Made by a program: the position numbers and the translations under genes | Assembly (NCBI RefSeq): GCF_001522585.2 | Contig: NZ_CP013372.1 | Span: 310,001 to 374,000 of the forward strand | Reading direction: 5' to 3' | Origin: Burkholderia sp. NRF60-BP8 | GTDB taxonomy: Bacteria > Pseudomonadota > Gammaproteobacteria > Burkholderiales > Burkholderiaceae | DNA length: 64,000 bases | Notes under the pieces: model-generated | What the model was told of the DNA's origin: nothing | Seen by the model: the letters and a program-made list of their open reading frames with translations, nothing else | Database searches by the model: none | Shown here: positions 9,261 through 16,743 of the stretch, one piece after another | Layout: the number at the start of each line of letters is the position of its first letter | Numbering within the stretch: position 1 is the stretch's first letter

Positions 9261-10070
9261 TTACTGTCCGAAGCGCTGCGTGACGGTGTCCTTTAGGCGC
9301 GCTGCAGTCAGCTCGCCCATGTGCGATTCGACGAGCTCGCCTTTCGCGTTGAAGAACAGTGTGGTCGGCAGTCCACGCGAGCCATACGCATGCATCGCGT
9401 GCAGCGACGGATCGAGCAGCACGTGATCGAAACGCAGGCTCTGCTGCTCGAGGAACGCACGCACGGCGTGCGCGTTTTCTCCCTGGTTGAGCATCAGCAC
9501 CGTGATGCTCGGATGGTCGCGCTGCGCCTGTTCGAGGATCGGCATCTCGCGCCGGCACGGTGCGCACCACGTCGCCCACAGGTTCACGACGACCGGCTTG
9601 CCGACGAAGCCCGCCGGCATCACGGGCGTCGAATCGAGCGCCTGGAGCGGCATCGCGGCAAGCGGCGGCGCGCCCCGCTGCAACGTCGCCAGCGTACCTT
9701 GCGCTATGCCCCACGCGCCTAGGCCCGCGACGATGCCGGCTAGCACCGGCCGACGCAGCGCCGGCAGGCGGCGCAGGCGCCAGGCTGCGAACACCAGCGC
9801 GGCCGCGATACCGATGCGCGCGTCGAAGCCCCCATCGCCGAGCGCGACGATCGCGCGCGGCGACGCCGCATAGTCCGGCCACCATTGCGCGACATAAGCG
9901 ACCCGCGCCGCAATCAATCCGAGCAACAGCACGTCGAGGATCAGGCTCGACGCGCTCTTGTGATGCCCATCAGGCGGACGGCGCTGGATGAGGTGCGCGA
10001 CGAGCCACGCCAGCAGCGCGGCGACAGCTACCGCGACGACGCGGATCGAGAAGGGACCAATGCTCAGCAT
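9261..10070 (-). CDS. TlpA-family membrane-anchored thiol:disulfide oxidoreductase
   Basis: The product is 269 aa. The N-terminal 130 residues are membrane segments resembling part of Lgt (MLSIGPFSIRV, then LLLGLIAARVAYVAQWWPDY). The C-terminal half is a periplasmic thioredoxin fold with the active site WATWCAPCRREMP and the cis-Pro segment GLPTTLFF. Such fusions reduce periplasmic disulfides, for example in cytochrome maturation or peroxide defence. The substrate cannot be read from the context, as no cytochrome genes are nearby. Confidence 0.82.
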   Translation of the reverse strand: MLSIGPFSIRVVAVAVAALLAWLVAHLIQRRPPDGHHKSASSLILDVLLLGLIAARVAYVAQWWPDYAASPRAIVALGDGGFDARIGIAAALVFAAWRLRRLPALRRPVLAGIVAGLGAWGIAQGTLATLQRGAPPLAAMPLQALDSTPVMPAGFVGKPVVVNLWATWCAPCRREMPILEQAQRDHPSITVLMLNQGENAHAVRAFLEQQSLRFDHVLLDPSLHAMHAYGSRGLPTTLFFNAKGELVESHMGELTAARLKDTVTQRFGQ

Positions 10071-10649
10071 GCGATGGGAAAAATGGACGTGATCGAGCGG
10101 GACAGGAGCGCAGGTGGGCCGTCGCAGTGCTCAAGCCTTCGACGGTCGTGCGGCGTTTCGACCGGTTGGCGCGTATGGGGGTTCCCTCAGAGAACGTAAC
10201 GGCGTATTGCGGGTCGCGATGAGTGCCCCGGGGCAGCTCACGAGGGCGTGACGTTCACGCCAGCTTGCAGCGAATCAGACCAGTCTGATGGTCAACGGTA
10301 TACCGTTCATCAACAATACGCAGACCGGTTTGGTGTGGTGTCCACCGGTATCCCGCCTAGGGATCTCTCCTTGCCGGCCGCTCCGCTCGCGAGCGGCCGC
10401 TTTTTTGCTGTCATGCGTGCGCGCGTGAATGCCTTGTGGCGGTCGGTGGGCGCGGCCGCACTCCGATGCATATCGGCTGATTTAACGGAATAGGACCGCT
10501 GCCAGATGCGAGCACCGGGCATTCACTCGCGCATTGCAGGACGCATGATGGTCGGTTCGTGACCGGCGAGGCAGTGCGTTGATGGCAGCACCGGGTCTGC
10601 CGCCATGGCCCGACGGGCCGCACATCCGCGATCCGTCGGGCGGCGGGCC
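10071..10649. other. 579-base gap without a recognised gene
   Basis: No frame shows convincing coding signs. On the + strand a 7-bp perfect inverted repeat with a 3-base loop (GGCGTGA/TCACGCC, 10245-10261) lies upstream of a strong terminator at 10376-10406 that has no gene before it. This combination could be a small RNA or the relic of a lost gene. Confidence 0.4.
10376..10406 (+). terminator. Rho-independent terminator with no upstream gene
   Basis: A perfect 8-bp stem GGCCGCTC/GAGCGGCC (10376-10383 and 10391-10398) with a 7-base loop is followed by GC and six T. It points along the + strand, but both flanking genes are on the - strand. Confidence 0.75.
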
Positions 10650-11240
10650 TTACAGCCTCTTCGACGCTGCCGGTGCCGCGTCGCCTTGCGTGGCCGCGGC
10701 CGTCGGATCGAGCGTCGCGAGCGTCTTCTCGGTGAATTTCTCATACAGCCAGTCCATGCGCATGCTGTCGATTCCGGCGATACCGCCGAGCGCATACGAC
10801 GCCGACACCTTGAAGTGGTCGACCGGATGATTGTCGGCATCGGTGAACGTGACGGTGCCGTCGACGTAATCGCTGCCGGCCATGAAGCCGAACATGACGG
10901 CCGAGAAACTTGAGCGCACGCGAATGCCAGTGACTTTGACATTCAGGTGCATCGCATCCGTTGCATCCGCCTTGGCCAGCAGCTTGCGTGCGTCCAATGC
11001 GTGTTCGATTTTCTCCTGCAGTTTCTTTGCGTCGAACTTCAGGTTGTCTTTCAACGCTTCCTGCGCGGCATTGTCGAGCGTGACCGTCACGATCACGGGC
11101 TTCTTGCCGAATGGGGTCGTTGATGCGGTCACGGCGGCCCCGGCCGTATCGCTGGCGTCGCGCGTCACGCTGCTGGCGCAGCCCGACAGGAAGCCGATCG
11201 TCACGAATGCCGGAGCGGCATGGCGGATAAGAGATTTCAT
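10650..11240 (-). CDS. DUF4410-type lipoprotein
   Basis: The product is 196 aa. The start at 11240 gives a lipoprotein signal peptide with lipobox LSGC (GFLSGCASS). The mature part (VIVTVTLDNAAQEALKDNLK, later DYVDGTVTFTDADNHPVDHF and ALGGIAGIDS) fits the DUF4410 pattern of small envelope proteins. Longer starts upstream would destroy the signal peptide. The function is unknown and there are no operon partners. Confidence 0.7.
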   Translation of the reverse strand: MKSLIRHAAPAFVTIGFLSGCASSVTRDASDTAGAAVTASTTPFGKKPVIVTVTLDNAAQEALKDNLKFDAKKLQEKIEHALDARKLLAKADATDAMHLNVKVTGIRVRSSFSAVMFGFMAGSDYVDGTVTFTDADNHPVDHFKVSASYALGGIAGIDSMRMDWLYEKFTEKTLATLDPTAAATQGDAAPAASKRL

Positions 11241-11460
11241 GATTTGGTCTTTGATTGAGGTTATTGGAATGGGCTCTGTGGCCGAGCGGGAATCTAGCAC
11301 GGAGCGATTCCATTCAAATCGTCGAATAGATCGAAAATCGATGCGGTGTTTGGTCGACGCGGCGCGATTGACCGAGGAATGGTCGAAGTAATGGGCAGTG
11401 CGTGATGAACGGCGGTGGAGATCCGCTATAGCTTGCGCGGCGGCGTCTCTTGGCTCGCGG

Positions 11461-12462
11461 TTATTGGCCGTTGCCCGACACCGCTTCGCCCAATCGATAC
11501 GCGGTAAAGAACTCGTACCACGGCGAGCCTTGCGTGACCGGCACACCGAGCGCCGTCGTGCGCTGTTTCAGCGCGCCGAATACATCGTCGATGAACGCCC
11601 TCTGCGCGCCGTCGCGGAACGGAACCGGTTGCGTCCGCCCTGCGGCGAATGCGCCATACGCGATCGCCAGCAGGCGGGCGCGGTCGTCGGTGCCCGCGAT
11701 CGTCGCGTTGATCGTTTCGACGAAGCGCGACCGGTCTTCCGCGCGCGGCGCGGACAGGCACAGGTACACGATCGCCGAGAGTGCATGCCGGTCCTTCACC
11801 CGCAGCAGCGCGGGTAGCCGCGCAATGATCTGTTCCACCGGTTCGTCGCGCAGCGCATCGGCGAAGTCGAGCACGGCAGTCATCGGGTTCGTGTCGGCTT
11901 TCAGGCGGTCGAGCGCCGATTGCGGGGCCGACGACGCGCCGTCCTGCATCCCCGCGGGCGCGGACCGCAACGCATCGGCCACCTGCTGCGTCCATTCCGG
12001 AAAGATCATCCGCACGTTGCCGAATTGCTCGCCGCCTTCCGCGGACGGATTCCACCGATAGACGATCGTGCCGCCGCGAATGAACGGCGAATACAGATGC
12101 TCGGCCGTTTGGGGTAGCGGCCGCCGGTTGATCGGCAGCCACGCGAGCGTGAGCCAGTCGTAGCGACCCGTCGCGGGCACCGCCGGGCTCGAACTCGCGA
12201 CGACCTGCCACGTGCCGCGATTCGCATAGCGGCGGCGCGCGTCGGGTACCGGGACGGTCTGACCTTTCGCGGTGTCGAAATACGTCGTGCCGGTGACGTT
12301 CGCGCCGCTGTCTGCGGCCGGCGTGATGACGGAGATGACCCACGACGCGCCGTCCGCCGAACGGTAGTCGGACAGCTTCAGCGTCGCCACGTCATGCACC
12401 ATGCGCGTTTCCGCGGCGACGGGGGGCGCGGGGAGATTGGCGGGGGCCAGGATGCTCGGCAT
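11461..12462 (-). CDS. Hypothetical protein
   Basis: The product is 333 aa and I recognise no family. There is no signal peptide or membrane segment. The N-terminal 150 residues look beta-rich (WVISVITPAADSG, GTTYFDTAKGQTVPVPDAR). The C-terminal half is helical with a conserved-looking end, VTQGSPWYEFFTAYRLGEAV. It is isolated between a lipoprotein gene and a toxin-antitoxin locus. Confidence 0.6.
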   Translation of the reverse strand: MPSILAPANLPAPPVAAETRMVHDVATLKLSDYRSADGASWVISVITPAADSGANVTGTTYFDTAKGQTVPVPDARRRYANRGTWQVVASSSPAVPATGRYDWLTLAWLPINRRPLPQTAEHLYSPFIRGGTIVYRWNPSAEGGEQFGNVRMIFPEWTQQVADALRSAPAGMQDGASSAPQSALDRLKADTNPMTAVLDFADALRDEPVEQIIARLPALLRVKDRHALSAIVYLCLSAPRAEDRSRFVETINATIAGTDDRARLLAIAYGAFAAGRTQPVPFRDGAQRAFIDDVFGALKQRTTALGVPVTQGSPWYEFFTAYRLGEAVSGNGQ

Positions 12463-12600
12463 GGACTTTCCTCGGGATCGGATGCGTATCGTCGAGCGGG
12501 GGGGCGATGCGCGGCGGTGCGGGTCGTTTCTCGTAACTGTAGGACGTTGCTACCGGCATCGCGAGGAACCGCCGCACAGGGCGACGAATGACACGGAATC

Positions 12601-12629
12601 ATATATTGTAGTAACAAACCTACATATAT
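12601..12629 (+). promoter_or_regulatory. Putative toxin-antitoxin operator (inverted repeat)
   Basis: The half-sites ATATATTGTAG (12601-12611) and CTACATATAT (12620-12629) form an AT-rich imperfect palindrome about 18 bases before the antitoxin start. Its position and base composition, unlike the GC-rich surroundings, fit the autoregulatory operator of a Phd/YefM-type locus. The binding is inferred. Confidence 0.55.
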
Positions 12630-12647
12630 GGCTTCCAGGAGTTCATC

Positions 12648-12899
12648 GTGACCATCACCACGCTCTCGAGTCGTGAACTCAACTAGGACGTGACCAAGGC
12701 AAAGAAGGCGACAAAGGACGGCCCCGTGTTCATTACCGATCGCGGCAGGCCGGCCCACGTGCTGCTGAGTTTCGAGGAATACCAACGTCTCACCCGGCAG
12801 CAGCGCAACATTGCCGACGCGCTCGCCATGTCCGGTGTCGGGGACGTCGAATTCGACCCGCCACGCGCGAACGTCAAGATCAAGGAGGTCGATTTCTGA
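12648..12899 (+). pseudogene. Phd/YefM-family antitoxin with in-frame amber codon
   Basis: The GTG at 12648 has an ideal AGGAG at 12637-12641 and begins VTITTLSSRELN. TAG then occurs at 12684-12686, where the family usually has a polar residue such as Gln. The same frame resumes as DVTKAKKATKDGPVFITDRG, then VLLSFEEYQRLT, which is the complete rest of a Phd antitoxin. A GTG at 12690 could restart translation to give 69 aa lacking the first 14 residues, part of the DNA-binding region. The toxin downstream is intact, so either restart or readthrough supplies antitoxin, or the toxin is not made. Confidence 0.75.
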
Positions 12900-13318
12900 T
12901 GATGTTCGTTCTCGATACCAATGTGGTTTCGGAACTCCGGAAAGTGCGGGCGGGCAAGGCGGACAGGAACATGGCGGCCTGGTGTTCGACCGTCGATGCG
13001 TCGGTGCTGTTTGTCTCGGCGATCACGATCATGGAGCTGGAGGCAGGTGTCTTGCAGATCGAGCGCAGAGATGCGGAACAGGGGGCGCTTCTCAGGGCAT
13101 GGCTTGACGGGCACGTCCTGCCCGAGTTCGCTGGTCGCGTGTTACCGGTCGATACTGCTGTCGCCCAACGATGCGCACGGCTTCATGTGCGGGACCGGCG
13201 ATCCGAGCGGGACGCGCTCATTGCAGCGACGGCGATCGTGCATGGCATGACCGTCGTGACGCGCAACGTTGCCGATTTCGTTGAAACCGGTGTCGCGATT
13301 CTGAATCCGTGGGATTGA
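12899..13318 (+). CDS. PIN-domain toxin (VapC/FitB-like)
   Basis: The product is 139 aa. It is a metal-dependent RNase of the PIN fold: FVLDTNVVSELRK with Asp6 near the N-terminus, the central Glu in ITIMELEAGV, then RSERDALIAATAIVHGMTVV and TRNVADF near the C-terminus. The start overlaps the antitoxin stop (TGATG) and AAGGAGG lies at 12882-12888. The reading frame is complete with all acidic residues, in contrast to the damaged antitoxin. Confidence 0.85.
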   Translation: MMFVLDTNVVSELRKVRAGKADRNMAAWCSTVDASVLFVSAITIMELEAGVLQIERRDAEQGALLRAWLDGHVLPEFAGRVLPVDTAVAQRCARLHVRDRRSERDALIAATAIVHGMTVVTRNVADFVETGVAILNPWD

Positions 13319-13437
13319 GCGAACCAATCGACTTGCTCCCGACGGAAATCGGATTCCGCTTGCACGCAATCGCGTCGATGCGCTTCGGCTTACCATGCGC
13401 ATCTTGGGCCTACGACGCAGACCGATCGGGAGCACGC

Positions 13438-14163
13438 ATGACCGACACGAAAGCCATTACCGAACACTGGACGCGGGTCGCCGACCAATGGATTGGCTGG
13501 GCCGGCAAGCCGGGCCACGATGCGTTCTGGAAATATCGCGCGGGGCTCGCGGCCTACATCGGTCGCGGCACGGGCGTCGCGCTGGAGGTCGGCTGCGGCG
13601 AAGGCCGCGTGAGCCGTGAGTTGAAGGCGCTCGGTTACGACGTGACCGCGAGCGACGCGGTGCCCGCGATGCTCGATGCCGCGCGTCATGCGGATTCCGC
13701 GCATCGCTATCGACTGGCGGACGCGGCCGCGCTGCCGTTCGACACGGCCAGCTTCGATCTCGTGATGGCGTACAACGTGCTGATGGATCTCGACGACATG
13801 CAGGGCGCCTTACACGAGGCGCGCCGCGTGCTGAAGCCGGACGGCACGCTGTTCATCTCGCTCGTGCATCCGTTCCGCGATCGCGGTAGCTTTGCCGGGC
13901 CACAGCCCGATGCGCCGTTCGTGCTGACGGGCAGCTATTTCGGGCGCGAGCATTTCGACGGAGTGGAAACACGCGACGGGCTGTCGATGCACTTCGCGGG
14001 CTGGTCGCTGCCGCTGCAGGCGTACATGGAGGCGCTGGAAGCGGCCGGGTTCGCGATCGTGTCGTTGCGCGAACCGCCGCCGGATCATGCCGATACGGAT
14101 CAGTTGAAGCAGTGGGCGCGCGTGCCGCTGTTTCTGTGGATCAAGGCTCGGCCATTGCGTTGA
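13438..14163 (+). CDS. Class I SAM-dependent methyltransferase
   Basis: The product is 241 aa. SAM-binding motif I is ALEVGCGEGRVSRELKALG (about residues 44-62), the acidic residue after strand 2 is in YDVTASDAVP, and motif IV is FDLVMAYNVLMDLDD. The type-11 methyltransferase fold is clear. The substrate is unknown. The ATG at 13438 has GGGAG a few bases upstream; earlier starts in the same frame overlap the toxin gene. Confidence 0.82.
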   Translation: MTDTKAITEHWTRVADQWIGWAGKPGHDAFWKYRAGLAAYIGRGTGVALEVGCGEGRVSRELKALGYDVTASDAVPAMLDAARHADSAHRYRLADAAALPFDTASFDLVMAYNVLMDLDDMQGALHEARRVLKPDGTLFISLVHPFRDRGSFAGPQPDAPFVLTGSYFGREHFDGVETRDGLSMHFAGWSLPLQAYMEALEAAGFAIVSLREPPPDHADTDQLKQWARVPLFLWIKARPLR

Positions 14164-14325
14164 GCGCGTGCGACTGATAGGCGACGCGGATGCTTCGTGC
14201 GATTTTCAATTCGAATGTGTGACCGACTCATCGCGCGCACCTATGCTGAACGAGCGCGAGTCGGCACCGTGCTTTCGCGCCTCGACATCTTATACTCGCA
14301 GCGTGTCCGCAACGCTGAACTTGCG

Positions 14326-14790
14326 TTACACAACCTGCTGATCGTCGCTGGTCTCGATCGAAACAGACAAGAACTGCTTGCCACGCGCTGGTGCACCCGC
14401 CGGTTCCAGTCGCAAGAGAAAATCGAAATATCGCTCCGGGAGCTTTCCAAGTTGTTCCTGGATCGCTGCCAGCTTGATGAGGCACTGGGCGTCCCAGTTC
14501 ATTCCGACAACAAGCTCGCTCGTCACGCCGTTCCACTCGCTAAGTAGAATAGAGGCCGCACGAGCATGCTCTTCGGCGAAGCGTTCGATGCGTTGTTCGA
14601 TGTAACGCGCATCGTCACGCATCAACGTACCCGAGATACACAATGAAACGGTATGCGCGACGGCGTCGTGTTTCACGTACACGCTGGCGATACCGCTCAG
14701 GTGCCGGGATACCCGATCGAGTTGTTCATCGTCCAAGTCGTCCTGGACGGACAGTGCGCCTGAGAGGCTGTACGGTGCGGGCTCTTCCAT
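14326..14790 (-). CDS. Hypothetical protein, paralogue of the next gene
   Basis: The product is 154 aa with no recognised family, signal peptide or membrane segment. It shares a layout with the 133-aa protein encoded just upstream: both start with a short Y-x-x-x-GALSV segment, then ASVYVKHDAVAHTVSLCISG here versus ATVYCVTDAVTHSVMIRLRG there, then a helical stretch with a conserved Glu. The two genes lie head-to-tail with a 78-base gap and are divergent from an XRE regulator. A GAGG site precedes the ATG. Confidence 0.6.
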   Translation of the reverse strand: MEEPAPYSLSGALSVQDDLDDEQLDRVSRHLSGIASVYVKHDAVAHTVSLCISGTLMRDDARYIEQRIERFAEEHARAASILLSEWNGVTSELVVGMNWDAQCLIKLAAIQEQLGKLPERYFDFLLRLEPAGAPARGKQFLSVSIETSDDQQVV

Positions 14791-14868
14791 TGCGAACCTC
14801 CAGAGGTTGGGGGGAAATCAATGTCCCGATTGGGCCTAGAATTCCAGCTTTTAGCTAGGCTAGGCGGA

Positions 14869-15270
14869 TTATCCGAGCGGAGCTGCCAGTACCTGAGTGT
14901 TTTGAGCATCAGAATGTGGCGGCGTAGACGTGTGATGCCGGACGTATTCTGTCGCCGGACCTTTCAACCGCTCGACATGTCGGCCCGGCGCGAGAGACAT
15001 GAGAGATCGTTCCCCGAACCGTATGCGACTGAATACGGCGACGGTCCGGGCCCACTTCTGGGAGAATTCTTTCAATTTTCCTTCAATGGAGGTGACTTCT
15101 TGATCGGTAAGTGCACCGCGAAGGCGGATCATGACCGAATGCGTGACGGCGTCGGTGACGCAGTAGACGGTCGCGGAAGCGGGCAAGCTCTGCGCGAACT
15201 GCTGTGCGTGATTGCGTCGGAAGTGACCGACGACGGAGAGTGCGCCGCAGATTTCATAGGTGGAAGTCAT
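14869..15270 (-). CDS. Hypothetical protein, paralogue of the previous gene
   Basis: The product is 133 aa. It is the first gene of the two-gene minus-strand unit and is related in sequence to its neighbour (GALSV near the N-terminus; DAVTHSVMIRLRGALTDQEV in the middle). It has about 35 extra C-terminal residues that are polar and probably disordered. The gene is preceded by AGGAGG just before the ATG and faces the XRE regulator across 98 bases. The function is unknown. Confidence 0.6.
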   Translation of the reverse strand: MTSTYEICGALSVVGHFRRNHAQQFAQSLPASATVYCVTDAVTHSVMIRLRGALTDQEVTSIEGKLKEFSQKWARTVAVFSRIRFGERSLMSLAPGRHVERLKGPATEYVRHHTSTPPHSDAQNTQVLAAPLG

Positions 15271-15368
15271 AACGCCTCCTGTGAGAGAGCGACGGCATTG
15301 TCAGATGCATCTCGCTACCGTCGGTATCCGATCGACCATACCTGCCATGTTATGTATCAAATGAGCAT

Positions 15369-15761
15369 ATGTCAATAAAAATGAATCAACCGGATATATT
15401 TTCCGTACGCCTGAGGCTGGAGCGAAAGCGACTGGGGATGAACCAGACCGAATTCGCGGCGGCGGGAGGCGTTCAACAACATGCGCAGGTCAACTACGAA
15501 AAAGGGGCGAGGCTTCCGGACGTGAGTTATCTGGTGGGGATCGCGGACTTGGGTGTAGATGTCCAGTATTTGCTGACTGGCCGTACGTCCGACCCCGTAA
15601 CTTTGGCGCTAACCAGCGACGAAGAACTGCTCCTCGCGGGCTTTCGAGAACTGAAGCTGCGAGAAAGGCGCGGGGTGCTGGCGCTCGTGGCTGCGATCAA
15701 TGGTACGCCGACGGAACGACCGGGGACGGACAAGCCGTCGGATGAGACCGAGGGCGTTTGA
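15369..15761 (+). CDS. XRE-family transcriptional regulator
   Basis: The product is 130 aa. The helix-turn-helix lies at residues about 10-65 (RLRLERKRLGMNQTEFAAAG, then VNYEKGARLPDVSYLVGIAD and VDVQYLLTG), which is phage-repressor-like. A short C-terminal region has no further domain. An alternative start is the ATG at 15381. It is divergent from the two paralogous unknown genes, so it probably controls them and itself from the shared 98-base gap. Confidence 0.82.
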   Translation: MSIKMNQPDIFSVRLRLERKRLGMNQTEFAAAGGVQQHAQVNYEKGARLPDVSYLVGIADLGVDVQYLLTGRTSDPVTLALTSDEELLLAGFRELKLRERRGVLALVAAINGTPTERPGTDKPSDETEGV

Positions 15762-15890
15762 TTTCGTGGGACATGCGAGGAGCGTATAGCCGAAATTTGA
15801 GGCCGCAGAGCAGGGGAATGGCCGATCAACAGGATTAATCTGCCCCCATTATTGGCGACGAAAACTGAGACATCGAAATGGTGTCCCCGA

Positions 15891-15927
15891 GGATACAAAA
15901 ATCCGGTGAAAGGACGAATTTGTATCC
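15891..15927. repeat. Perfect 9-bp inverted repeat, 19-base spacer
   Basis: GGATACAAA (15891-15899) and TTTGTATCC (15919-15927) are exact inverted copies in the non-coding stretch between the XRE gene and a decayed acetyltransferase. The surrounding bases (15762-16024) hold no gene. The repeat could be a relic of a mobile-element end or a regulator site; neither is shown. Confidence 0.45.
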
Positions 15928-16024
15928 CGCGGGCTACCCGGGGTTGGGGGCCATGTCCCCCCGACGGTCGGGGTGCACGTGGCGGGTCGTCGATGCGTTG
16001 AATGAGAGTGAGTTGAATACCCGA

Positions 16025-16509
16025 TCAACTGTACTCAGCGCGGAAGCATCTTTCTGTAAATCCTGCCGTTCGTGCCGCGCCGGTGTCGTCGGGCGCGCTG
16101 CGCTGTGTGATCCGTCGCGTGCGTCTGCCAGCCAGTGCACGTATTCGGCACGATGTCGGCGCGCGGCGTCGTACACCGCTTCGATCAGCGCGCGGCCGAC
16201 ACCTTTGCCGTGTTCGCTGTCGAGCGTGGACAGATCCTGCAGATAGCAGGACGGCCCGACGTGCGTCGTGCTGCGGTGGCGCAGGAATGCGCGAACCCGA
16301 CCGGCCTGCCGTGACGCTCCGCGACCAGCGCGAACACCGGTTCGTAGCCGTCGAAGGAGCGCGACCACGTGAGCTGCGTGATGTGCGGCGGTAGCGTGGC
16401 GTCGAAGCGGCTATCGAAGAAGCGGTTGTGATCCCATTGCGGCAGCCATTGATCGTAGTCGTCTACTCCCAACCACGCGTACAGTCAGGCCGGTATCGGC
16501 AACGTTCAT
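16025..16509 (-). pseudogene. Decayed GNAT acetyltransferase
   Basis: Three frames together rebuild a GNAT protein. It starts MNVADTGLTVRVVG at 16509 and continues in a second frame as VDDYDQWLPQW to RHGRPVGFAH. A third frame gives FLRHRSTTHVGPSCYLQDLS and the acetyl-CoA loop LDSEHGKGVGRALIEAVYDA. The first junction (about 16465-16472) looks like one added base, and the second (about 16284-16290) like one lost T. A further shift near 16085-16115 would restore an ending RTAGFTERCFRAEYS. The protein is non-functional as read. Confidence 0.72.
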
Positions 16510-16743
16510 GTTCGTGAGCCTTTCGAGGAGGGAAGAGCGTTGCCGGCCAGACCGGTCGCGGGGCGCAACGACAAGAGGGCAGGGGCACGATGGGGGGCCG
16601 CGGTGCTCGCGTTTTCTGATGTCACAGCGCAACTGCATGCGGCTACCGTCGTGCAGCCCGAACGGTGCGGTGGGCTTTCTTTCAGTCTGCTAGACTTTTT
16701 GGCCGCCTGTCGCCATCCGGGCCGCGCCCCGGTCCATTGCGCC

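Noticed and set aside
12690..12899. A normal short antitoxin starting at GTG 12690
   Set aside because: The ideal ribosome site and family N-terminus belong to the GTG at 12648; the shorter form is only a possible restart.
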